DNA of 30,756 nucleotides, from assembly GCA_045113775.1 (NCBI GenBank), contig JBGUJH010000059.1, positions 1-30,756 of the forward strand. Reading direction: 5' to 3'. Below are positions 16,990-23,647 of the stretch, in pieces; within the stretch, counting starts at the first letter, position 1; each line of letters begins with the position of its first letter. Source of the DNA: CAG-791 sp045113775 (GTDB taxonomy: Bacteria > Bacillota > Clostridia > Lachnospirales > Lachnospiraceae). Below the pieces are notes generated by a model, which was given only the letters and a program-made list of their open reading frames with translations, was not told the DNA's origin and made no database searches. The position numbers and the translations under genes were made by a program.

Positions 16990-17359
16990 TGCCAAGAAAA
17001 AACTGATGCAGAACTTTTGTATCGCATACCGGGGTATTCTGAGCCGCCACAAACTCTATGCAACCAGTACGACCGGAAGGCTGATCGAGGAGGTAACAAA
17101 CCTCAATATTCACAAGCATCTGGCAGGACATCTGGGCGGCATGCAGCAGATCGGAGCGCAGATCGAGCAGAATGAGATAGATCTGCTTATTTTCCTGCGC
17201 GACCCGCTCACCCCCAAGAGGCATGAACCTGATGTCAACGACGTTGTCAAACTCTGCGATATGCATAATATTCCGATGGCTACTAATCTTGCAACGGCAG
17301 AGCTGTTGATCAAATCTTTGGACCGAGGAGATCTTGAGTGGCGTGAGATGTACAAGTAA
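16964..17359 (+). CDS. mgsA: Methylglyoxal synthase-like protein with a substituted catalytic Asp
   Basis: The 132-residue protein aligns along its length with MgsA, which converts dihydroxyacetone phosphate to methylglyoxal. It has IALIAHDAKK, LYATSTTGRLI, IFLRDPLTPKRHEPDV and NIPMATNLATAELLI. Residues matching E. coli D20, D91, H98 and D101 are kept. The position equivalent to the catalytic D71 (GGDQQ) is M60 (GGMQQ, codon 17141-17143), and the preceding SGP reads AGH. Normal synthase activity is therefore doubtful. ATG 16964 has a GGAGAGA site; the gene overlaps rodA by 26 bp and the next gene starts inside it. The rodA-mgsA adjacency is conserved in Clostridia, which argues for common descent from true mgsA. 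Confidence 0.85.
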   Translation: MRIALIAHDAKKKLMQNFCIAYRGILSRHKLYATSTTGRLIEEVTNLNIHKHLAGHLGGMQQIGAQIEQNEIDLLIFLRDPLTPKRHEPDVNDVVKLCDMHNIPMATNLATAELLIKSLDRGDLEWREMYK

Positions 17360-18335
17360 CATACACAGTAACAGAATTAAACTTTTTGCAGCCCTTCTGG
17401 CGGGCGTGCTGGTCTGCGGCACGTTTACCGGGTGCGGCAGAGTAGTAGATAATGATTATGACAGCATGATGAAGTCCGATCAGTTCAATCCCATGGCAGC
17501 AGCGCAGGAATCTGTTGACCGCGAGAATTCCTTCGCTCATGATCTGTGTCTTCCGGAAGACACCAATGCGGCGAATGTATCGCTTCCCACGTCCGGGCTG
17601 TTTGACCTGGGAAACAGATATACATTGTACGGTTCCGGTCTCACGACCAGAGTCTTTCCCGCGAGCACTACCAAGATCATGACTGCGCTTGTTGCGCTCA
17701 AACACGGAAATCCCGGACAGACGATCACGATCTCGGAAAATGCCGCTTATCCCGGCGCGGACGCTCAGCGTCTGGTCCTTGAGCCCGGTGATACAATGAC
17801 GCTCGAGCAGGCTCTGAATTATCTGCTGGTGTTCTCCGCCAATGACTGCGCGATCGCGATCGCAGAGAACATAGGCGGCAGTTATGACGAGTTTGTTAAG
17901 CTCATGAACAGCGAAGCGCGGGCGATCGGAGCTACCGGAACTCATTTTACCAATCCGCACGGCCTTCACGATGACGACCATTACACGACGCCTTATGACC
18001 TCTATCTGATCCTGAATGAAGCGGTCAAATATGAGATGATCCGGAAGATCCTTCCCCAATCGACTTACAACACGATGTTCGTGGGAGCTGACGGCTCATC
18101 CAAGAGCATCGCGGTCAATGCGACAGACGCCTATCTGACCGGCGACGTGGAAGCTCCCGAAGGGATCACTGTACTCGGAGGCAAGACGGGCACGACAGAA
18201 CCGGCGGGGCACTGCCTGATCATTTTGTCGCAGAACGCGAAAGAAGAATACTATATATCGGTCGTTATGAAGACCGAATCCCTTGAAGACCTGTACGACG
18301 GCATGAACAGCCTGCTGGCCCAAATACCTAATTAG
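17334..18335 (+). CDS. D-alanyl-D-alanine carboxypeptidase (S11 family), predicted lipoprotein
   Basis: A penicillin-binding carboxypeptidase that trims pentapeptide stems. The three active-site motifs are S111-T-T-K114 (FPASTTKIM), S168-A-N170 and K284-T-G (GGKTGTTEP). The N-terminus has a positively charged region, a hydrophobic core and a lipobox-like FTGC, with lipidation probably at C34. The C-terminal amphipathic anchor domain of DacA is missing, so a lipid anchor would explain membrane attachment. The start is uncertain: TTG 17334 is only 3 nt after GAGGAG, whereas GTG 17343 is 12 nt after it. Either overlaps the mgsA-like gene. Confidence 0.92.
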   Translation: MSGVRCTSNIHSNRIKLFAALLAGVLVCGTFTGCGRVVDNDYDSMMKSDQFNPMAAAQESVDRENSFAHDLCLPEDTNAANVSLPTSGLFDLGNRYTLYGSGLTTRVFPASTTKIMTALVALKHGNPGQTITISENAAYPGADAQRLVLEPGDTMTLEQALNYLLVFSANDCAIAIAENIGGSYDEFVKLMNSEARAIGATGTHFTNPHGLHDDDHYTTPYDLYLILNEAVKYEMIRKILPQSTYNTMFVGADGSSKSIAVNATDAYLTGDVEAPEGITVLGGKTGTTEPAGHCLIILSQNAKEEYYISVVMKTESLEDLYDGMNSLLAQIPN

Positions 18336-18338
18336 CGG

Positions 18339-18367
18339 TTGTATTTTAGGGGTGAATCAACTATAAT
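18339..18367 (+). promoter_or_regulatory. Predicted sigma-A promoter for the small P-loop gene
   Basis: TTGTAT (18339-18344), a 17-bp spacer and a perfect TATAAT (18362-18367). It starts just after the stop codon of the carboxypeptidase gene. The expected transcription start near 18374 puts the stem-loop at 18377-18408 at the very 5' end of the mRNA. Confidence 0.65.
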
Positions 18368-18376
18368 GAAACAAAC

Positions 18377-18408
18377 AATTCCCTGTTTTTTAAGGAAAAC
18401 AGGGAATT
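18377..18408 (+). other. Perfect 13-bp stem-loop at the 5' end of the P-loop gene transcript
   Basis: Arms 18377-18389 and 18396-18408 pair perfectly around TTAAGG. On the plus strand it is followed by CCCATCATAAC, not a T-run, so it is a poor intrinsic terminator. It could protect the mRNA 5' end, or act as a weak terminator for the upstream carboxypeptidase operon. It ends 15 bp before the AGGAGGG site of the next gene. Confidence 0.7.
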
Positions 18409-18438
18409 CCCATCATAACATACAGGAGGGTGAGTCCA

Positions 18439-18858
18439 TTGGTTCAATTAATCATCGGCAACAAAGGAAGAGGAAAGACCAGGTATCTTCTGGAGAGAGT
18501 CAATTCTGAAGTAAAGGATATTCTCGGCAATATCTGCTATCTTGATAAAAGCGCTAAGCATATGTTCGAGCTCAACAATCGCGTTCGTCTGATCAATGTC
18601 TCGGATTTCGTGATTGAGAATACAGACCAGTTTATCGGTTTTATCTGCGGTATTATTTCTCAGGATCATGACCTTGAGCAGATGTACTTTGACAGCTTTC
18701 TGAAGATCGCTCACTTGGAAGGTCAGGATATTACCGATACCATCAAGAGGATCCAGAAGATCGGAGATATGTTTGAAGTCAGCTTCATTATCAGTATCGC
18801 CATGGACGAAGAGGATGTTCCTGAGGAACTCAAGGAACTGATCGCGGTTGCACTTTGA
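18439..18858 (+). CDS. Small conserved P-loop protein of unknown function
   Basis: A protein of 139 residues with a Walker A motif right at the N-terminus (IIGNKGRGKT). A hydrophobic strand FIISIAMDEED near residue 115 could be a Walker B-like element. Relatives in Clostridia are sometimes labelled 'PilT-like' or ATP-binding; I do not accept a twitching role, since no type IV pilus genes are present. TTG 18439 is chosen because AGGAGGG lies 8 nt upstream and the P-loop follows directly; an in-frame GTG at 18430 overlaps that site. The gene is a single-gene unit between its own promoter and a terminator. Confidence 0.8.
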   Translation: MVQLIIGNKGRGKTRYLLERVNSEVKDILGNICYLDKSAKHMFELNNRVRLINVSDFVIENTDQFIGFICGIISQDHDLEQMYFDSFLKIAHLEGQDITDTIKRIQKIGDMFEVSFIISIAMDEEDVPEELKELIAVAL

Positions 18859-18876
18859 TCAATATGATACGGAAGG

Positions 18877-18912
18877 GCCTTGGGAATCATAAATTTCCAA
18901 GGCTCATTTTTT
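18877..18912 (+). terminator. Intrinsic terminator after the P-loop gene
   Basis: A 10-bp stem (GCCTTGGGAA with TTTCCAAGGC, one G-T pair) around a 7-nt loop, followed by TCATTTTTT. It lies 18 bp after the stop codon. Confidence 0.85.
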
Positions 18913-19032
18913 CTGCACGAAGCCTGTTTTCCCAAGAAACAACGCTTCCGCCGCTATGTAAGATTTATCGCGGCTTTACGTCTATAAAGACGGGAGATTT
19001 TGCCACCTGAGTTCAATCCGGAGGTATACAAT

Positions 19033-20412
19033 TTGACGGAGAAACATTCATCGACACAAATAGTACAATACAGGCGGCCTTTCCGGCTCAATGTAGGTCT
19101 CATCATGTTCCTGGTCATATTCATATATGTGCTGATCAGCCTTATAAGTTATCTGACCTCTCACAAGACGGAAGTATACCAGGTCCGGTCCGGAGCCCTG
19201 GCCGACAATCTGGTCTATCAGGGGATCGCGCTCCGAAATGAGATTGTTGTGAACAGCGACTACACAGGGACGATCAACTTCTATAACAAAGAAGGAGAGA
19301 GGATCCCGGTAGGAGGCCTCGCGTTTTCAGTGGATGAAGCCGGCAAGATCACCGACTACCTCAAGCCTGACGAAGAGCCTTTTCTGTCAGAGGAAGACCT
19401 TCAGCAGTTCAGAAGCGAAGCGATCTCTTTCTCCAAGAAATTCGACCCGGGCAGTTTCGCGAACGTCTATGATTTTAAGAGCGGCGCGGTGAGCAGCGCG
19501 CAGAAGATCTCGAACCGGAAAGTCCTCGGAGAGATTCCGGACCTGAGTTCTACATCCATTCATCCCTGTTATGCGGAGCAGGCGGGAGAGATCCTGTATT
19601 TTGTCGATAACTGCGAAGATATAACGTTTGAGAATCTCACTGTTGAGAATTTCGACCGGGCCGGATATAAGAAGAACCAGATCACGAACGGCAGCCGGAT
19701 CACGGCGGGAGAGCCGGCTTACAAGATCGTATCAGATGAAAACTGGTCGGTGGCGATTCATGTAGCCTCTGCAGAGGAGGCCAAAGAGCTGGTCGAGAAG
19801 GGGTATATCCAGGTGCGCTTCCTGGAGAACCAGATGGTCTCCTGGGCAAGTGTATCTTCCAGGAACGATGAGAATGACAACTATTATGTGAACCTTCGCT
19901 TCACTAATTCTATGTCTGAATTCTGCTCGGACCGGTTCGTGGATATTGAACTGATCTCTTCTCAGAGGACCGGACTCAAGGTCCCGAACAGCTCGATCAC
20001 GAAGGGAACATTCTTCCTCGTCCCCAAGGAGTTCGTATTTGAGGGCGCAGGAGGCCAGAGGGGCGTACTTCTGGAGATCTACACGGAAAACAACGAAAGA
20101 AGCATACAATTCGTCCCTGCGGTCCCTTACAGCGAGAATGAGGACAGTTATTATCTCGACGACAGTGTACTAAGGGCCGGAGAGATCATAGACCGGCCCA
20201 ATTCATCGGAACAGTATACGATCGGCGAGCAGGACGAACTGATCGGCGTATATTATATCAACAAGGGATATCCGGATTTCCGCCAGGTCAATATTCTCCA
20301 TCAGAACGAAGAATATGCCATCGTGGAGCCTAACTCTTTTTACGGCCTTCAGGAATATGACTACATTGTCCTGTATGCAGGCTCCATTCATATGAACAAT
20401 TATTACCGCTGA
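19033..20412 (+). CDS. HlyD-like membrane-anchored adaptor protein
   Basis: A short cytoplasmic N-terminus (residues 1-20) is followed by one transmembrane helix (about 21-42) and a large extracellular part rich in beta-strands. The overall arrangement resembles HlyD/membrane-fusion adaptors, with barrel-sandwich-like segments around residues 50-100 and 200-300. No transporter partner is nearby. In Clostridia, related proteins are encoded directly before yggS and sepF, which hints at a cell-envelope or division role (inference). TTG 19033 follows CCGGAGGT by 7 nt. An upstream in-frame start at 19000 would overlap that site. yggS follows 20 bp downstream. Confidence 0.8.
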   Translation: MTEKHSSTQIVQYRRPFRLNVGLIMFLVIFIYVLISLISYLTSHKTEVYQVRSGALADNLVYQGIALRNEIVVNSDYTGTINFYNKEGERIPVGGLAFSVDEAGKITDYLKPDEEPFLSEEDLQQFRSEAISFSKKFDPGSFANVYDFKSGAVSSAQKISNRKVLGEIPDLSSTSIHPCYAEQAGEILYFVDNCEDITFENLTVENFDRAGYKKNQITNGSRITAGEPAYKIVSDENWSVAIHVASAEEAKELVEKGYIQVRFLENQMVSWASVSSRNDENDNYYVNLRFTNSMSEFCSDRFVDIELISSQRTGLKVPNSSITKGTFFLVPKEFVFEGAGGQRGVLLEIYTENNERSIQFVPAVPYSENEDSYYLDDSVLRAGEIIDRPNSSEQYTIGEQDELIGVYYINKGYPDFRQVNILHQNEEYAIVEPNSFYGLQEYDYIVLYAGSIHMNNYYR

Positions 20413-20432
20413 GAAAGGACAGGATCAGTATT

Positions 20433-21128
20433 TTGATAAAAGCGAATATCGAAAGCGTGGAAGAGAGAATAAGCGCGGCATGTGCAAGAGCAGGAAGGGA
20501 CAGATCAGAAGTCAGTCTTATCTGCGTCACCAAGACCAAGCCGAAAGAGATGCTGCAAGAGGCCTATGAAGCCGGGCAGAGGGACTTCGGAGAGAACAAG
20601 GTCCAGGAGATCTGCAGGAAGAAGCCCGACCTTCCGTCCGATATCAGATGGCATATGATCGGACATCTTCAGCGAAACAAAGTCAGGCAGTTGATCGGAC
20701 AGACAGTAATGATCCACAGCGTAGACAGTCTTCGGCTGGCGGAGACGATCAGCGCAGAAGCGCAGAGAGCGGGAATACGGATTCCTGTTCTGATCGAGGT
20801 CAACATGGCCGGTGAAGAGAGCAAATTCGGGGTTGCGCGTGAGGATGCAGAAGAGCTGATCAGGGCTGCTGCCCCCCTTGAAGGCATTGAGATCTCGGGC
20901 CTTATGACGATCGCGCCTTATACGGAAGACCCCGAATCAAACAGGCCGTATTTTGCCGGGCTCAGAGAATTAGCAGTTGACATAGGTCAAAAATGCATCG
21001 ATAATGTGTCTATGAGTGTTCTTTCAATGGGAATGACCGGCGATTTCGAGGTTGCGATCGAAGAAGGCGCAACACATATTCGCGTAGGAACAGGCATCTT
21101 CGGAGAACGGATCGCAAGCGAATCTTGA
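20433..21128 (+). CDS. yggS: YggS/PROSC family PLP homeostasis protein
   Basis: A single-domain PLP-binding protein with an alanine-racemase-type barrel, involved in pyridoxal phosphate and amino-acid homeostasis. The PLP lysine is probably K34 in CVTKTKP. Other family motifs are DFGENKVQE, WHMIGHLQRNK, IEVNMAGEESKFG, GLMTIAP and the phosphate-binding SMGMTGDFEVAIEEGATHIRVG. At 231 residues it has the usual length. It starts with TTG; AGGAT and AAAGGAC lie upstream. It sits directly before sepF, as ylmE does in Bacillus. Confidence 0.96.
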   Translation: MIKANIESVEERISAACARAGRDRSEVSLICVTKTKPKEMLQEAYEAGQRDFGENKVQEICRKKPDLPSDIRWHMIGHLQRNKVRQLIGQTVMIHSVDSLRLAETISAEAQRAGIRIPVLIEVNMAGEESKFGVAREDAEELIRAAAPLEGIEISGLMTIAPYTEDPESNRPYFAGLRELAVDIGQKCIDNVSMSVLSMGMTGDFEVAIEEGATHIRVGTGIFGERIASES

Positions 21129-21148
21129 GATAAAGGAGTAAGACAGTT

Positions 21149-21832
21149 ATGAGTGTTATGGATAAGATTATCAACGCCATGAAGTTTAATGACGAAGACG
21201 ATTATGATGATGAAGAGGAGTATGAAGACGAGGAAGATTTTTACGGAGACGATGCTCCTGCTGCTCAGCCCGAACCCGCAAGGACGCCCCGCGCGGCCCA
21301 GGCATCTGCTGCTGTGAAAGACGATGCTGATGATGAGGAGCCCGCTGCAGCCCCCAGGCCGAGAAGGCGGTTCGGATCCTCGTCTGCACCTGTGGACAGA
21401 AGCGAATCTTCTTCAGTATCCAGACAGGTCAAGAAACAGTATTCGGAGGCAGGCATGGAAGTATGCATCATCAAACCGACATCCGTTAACGATGCGAGAG
21501 AAGTTACCGATACTCTTCTCGCAAACAGCACAGTCGTCCTCAATCTTGAGGGCCTCGATGTAGAGATCGCTCAGAGGATCATTGACTTCACATCCGGTTC
21601 CTGCTATGCGGTACACGGAAACGTGATGAAGATCTCCCATTATATATTCGTGATCACACCTGCAAATGTAGATGTATCAGGAGATATCTCCACACATACC
21701 GGTGTAGACCGCGGTGATGGCAGCTCACTCAGTATGCCTTACGGAGACAGAAGCCACGGTTCAGGAAGTTTCAATCCCGGAAGCTATAATCCCGGCAGTT
21801 ACAACCCCGGCGACTTCAATCCCAGAAACTGA
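21149..21832 (+). CDS. sepF: Cell division protein SepF
   Basis: SepF tethers FtsZ to the membrane at the division site. Residues 1-12 (MSVMDKIINAMK) form a likely amphipathic membrane-binding helix. Residues 13-100 are a long acidic, Ala/Pro-rich linker. The SepF domain covers about 103-175 (VCIIKPTSVNDAREVTDTL, LNLEGLD, RIIDFTSGSCYAVHG, IFVITP). After it, residues 180-227 form a tail with four NPG/NP-type pentapeptide repeats (FNPGSYNPGSYNPGDFNP). ATG 21149 follows AAAGGAG. In many relatives ylmG, ylmH and divIVA come next; here a terminator follows instead. Confidence 0.95.
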   Translation: MSVMDKIINAMKFNDEDDYDDEEEYEDEEDFYGDDAPAAQPEPARTPRAAQASAAVKDDADDEEPAAAPRPRRRFGSSSAPVDRSESSSVSRQVKKQYSEAGMEVCIIKPTSVNDAREVTDTLLANSTVVLNLEGLDVEIAQRIIDFTSGSCYAVHGNVMKISHYIFVITPANVDVSGDISTHTGVDRGDGSSLSMPYGDRSHGSGSFNPGSYNPGSYNPGDFNPRN

Positions 21833-21917
21833 GCAGGTATTTTCCGGCAAGACGTCGGTATTTAGTCATAATATAATAGTAATTGACCTGTATTTTGTGA
21901 TCATCAAAGCAGATCGA

Positions 21918-21948
21918 AGCGCACCGGACATTGTTTGGTGCGCTTTTT
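21918..21948 (+). terminator. Intrinsic terminator after sepF
   Basis: An 8-bp perfect stem, AGCGCACC with GGTGCGCT, around an 11-nt loop and running into TTTTT. It ends the HlyD-like/yggS/sepF transcript. Confidence 0.88.
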
Positions 21949-21996
21949 AAAGCCGATAGTCAAAGCCCGCAGCGCGAGCATCCGAGCCAAACCGTT

Positions 21997-22044
21997 TTGA
22001 CCCGGACAATTAATTGACCGGACCGGTTTGACTAATTTGGTCAA
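21997..22044 (+). promoter_or_regulatory. Cluster of TTGAC half-sites upstream of lspA
   Basis: TTGACC occurs at 21997 and 22014, TTGACT at 22028, and the inverse GGTCAA at 22039-22044. The last two form an inverted repeat, TTGAC-N7-GTCAA (22028-22044). The sites could be -35 boxes or an operator. I find no good -10 at standard spacing, so the lspA promoter is not settled. Confidence 0.4.
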
Positions 22045-22064
22045 TATCAAGAACGGAGGCAGCC

Positions 22065-22586
22065 TTGAAAATCAGTATCAATCGAGCCGTTAAAGCTATT
22101 CTTTTATTCGTTGTGCTAGTCGCATTTGACCTGTTTACCAAGTCACTTGCTGTCAATGCATTGCAGGACGGCAGAAGGATCCCCCTCATATCCGGAGTTC
22201 TTGAGTTTTATTACATACAGAACCGCGGAGCGGCTTTCGGCATGTTCCAAAGCGGAACCTTCATTCTGAGTCTTATCTCTCTTGCTGCACTGATCGTATT
22301 GGTCGTTATCTATCTGATGATCCCGGACGGCAAGAAGTACCTTCCTCTCAGACTTGTGCTGATCTTTATATCAGCCGGAGCGGCAGGAAACCTGTATGAC
22401 AGGATCACACTCAAATATGTCAGGGATTTCATCTACTTTTCACTGATCGATTTTCCCGTATTCAATGTAGCCGATATTTATGTAACTTGCTCTGTCTTTA
22501 TCCTGGCTTTCCTCATTTTTTTCTATTACAAAGAAGAGGATCTTCAGTTCATGAGCTCACGAGGCAATACTTCCAATGATAAATGA
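22065..22586 (+). CDS. lspA: Lipoprotein signal peptidase LspA
   Basis: An aspartyl signal peptidase II that cleaves prolipoproteins before the lipid-modified cysteine. It has four transmembrane helices and the conserved motifs NRGAAFG, GAAGNLYDRI, YVRDFI and FNVADIYV. The catalytic aspartates are probably D121 and D137. At 173 residues it has the usual length. TTG 22065 follows ACGGAGGC by 6 nt. Likely clients in this window are the carboxypeptidase (17334) and the DUF3298-like lipoprotein (30412). It is 13 bp upstream of the pseudouridine synthase, an lspA-rluD pairing common in Firmicutes. Confidence 0.97.
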   Translation: MKISINRAVKAILLFVVLVAFDLFTKSLAVNALQDGRRIPLISGVLEFYYIQNRGAAFGMFQSGTFILSLISLAALIVLVVIYLMIPDGKKYLPLRLVLIFISAGAAGNLYDRITLKYVRDFIYFSLIDFPVFNVADIYVTCSVFILAFLIFFYYKEEDLQFMSSRGNTSNDK

Positions 22587-22599
22587 TACGGAGGAACAG

Positions 22600-23520
22600 A
22601 TGGATCAGATCAATGAGTTTACAGTTCCCGAAGAGCTTGAAGATGAGCGCTTTGACGCTGTAGTGGCATCGCTGTCCGAGGGACAGTCCAGGAGTTATCT
22701 CAAGACCCTGATCAAGGACGGGGCGGTCCTTCTCAACGGCAGGGCAGCTAAGCCCAGTACAAAAGTGAAGGAAAATGATGTGATAAAGCTCGTTCTTCCC
22801 GAAAAGATCGTGCCCGATATCCTTCCCGAGAACATTCCCCTGGATATCCTTTATGAGGACGACGACATATTGGTCGTCAATAAGCCCAAAGGAATGGTGG
22901 TTCACCCGGCTCCGGGGCATTATTCAGGGACCCTGGTCAATGCAGTGATGTACCATTGCGGGGATAGTCTCTCCGGAATCAACGGCGTAATGCGTCCCGG
23001 CATCGTGCACAGGATCGACAGGGACACTACCGGAAGCGTGATTATCTGCAAGAATGACGCGGCGCATAACAGTATAGCGCAGCAGCTTCAGGAGCATACC
23101 ATCGTGCGGCGCTATTTTGCGATATTGTACGATAATATCGCGGAAGACGAGTTCACAGTCGACAAGCCTATCGGAAGAGATCCCGGGGAACGCAAGCGGA
23201 TGGCCGTAAGAAGCGACGGCAAAAGAGCGGTGACCCACTGCAAAGTCCTCAGGCGTTATGGCAAGTACACTTATGTGGAGTGCAGGCTGGAAACCGGACG
23301 CACTCACCAGATCCGCGTGCACATGGCATATGTTCATCATCCGCTTCTGGGAGATGAAGTTTATGCCGGCCGCAGAAAATCCCCTTTTTCAACACAGGGT
23401 CAGTGTCTGCACGCCGGAATCCTGGGCTTTGTTCATCCCAGAACAGGAGAGTATATAGAGACGACAGCTCCTCTTCCCCAATATTTTGAAGATATTCTGA
23501 GCAAATTAGACAATGTTTAG
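22600..23520 (+). CDS. rluD: RluA/RluD-family pseudouridine synthase
   Basis: An S4-type RNA-binding domain (about residues 10-65: ERFDAVVASL, SRSYLKTLIKDGAVLLNG) is followed by the catalytic domain. The catalytic aspartate is D140 in VHRIDRDTTG. Other family motifs are VVNKPKGMVVHPAPGH, TGRTHQIRVHMAYVHHPLLGD and HA. It probably modifies 23S rRNA, but the exact site cannot be read from the sequence. ATG 22600 is chosen because GGAGG lies 5 nt upstream; an in-frame ATG at 22576 overlaps the lspA end. Confidence 0.94.
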   Translation: MDQINEFTVPEELEDERFDAVVASLSEGQSRSYLKTLIKDGAVLLNGRAAKPSTKVKENDVIKLVLPEKIVPDILPENIPLDILYEDDDILVVNKPKGMVVHPAPGHYSGTLVNAVMYHCGDSLSGINGVMRPGIVHRIDRDTTGSVIICKNDAAHNSIAQQLQEHTIVRRYFAILYDNIAEDEFTVDKPIGRDPGERKRMAVRSDGKRAVTHCKVLRRYGKYTYVECRLETGRTHQIRVHMAYVHHPLLGDEVYAGRRKSPFSTQGQCLHAGILGFVHPRTGEYIETTAPLPQYFEDILSKLDNV

Positions 23521-23547
23521 TTATAAATCCTGTTTTAATTATATAAA

Positions 23548-23576
23548 TTGCATAACATTTTGTGTTTGTGTATAAT
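23548..23576 (+). promoter_or_regulatory. Predicted sigma-A promoter for the cytidylate-kinase-like gene
   Basis: TTGCAT (23548-23553), a 17-bp spacer and TATAAT (23571-23576), set in a very AT-rich gap. The leader of about 65 nt ends at AAGGAGGCGG. Confidence 0.65.
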
Positions 23577-23647
23577 ATATTAAAGAAGTTCTTGCAATGT
23601 GCTCAAAGCATTCCGGGAATAAAAGACAGCTCTTAAGGAGGCGGACC

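Noticed and set aside
18439..18858. Type IV pilus ATPase PilT for the small P-loop protein
   Set aside because: Only a Walker A motif is shared. The protein is 139 residues, lacks the PilT Asp and His boxes, and no pilus genes are nearby.
21714..21950. Open frame of 78 codons on the plus strand overlapping the sepF end
   Set aside because: It is out of frame with the sepF repeats and runs through the terminator at 21918-21948. The repetitive tail explains the open frame.
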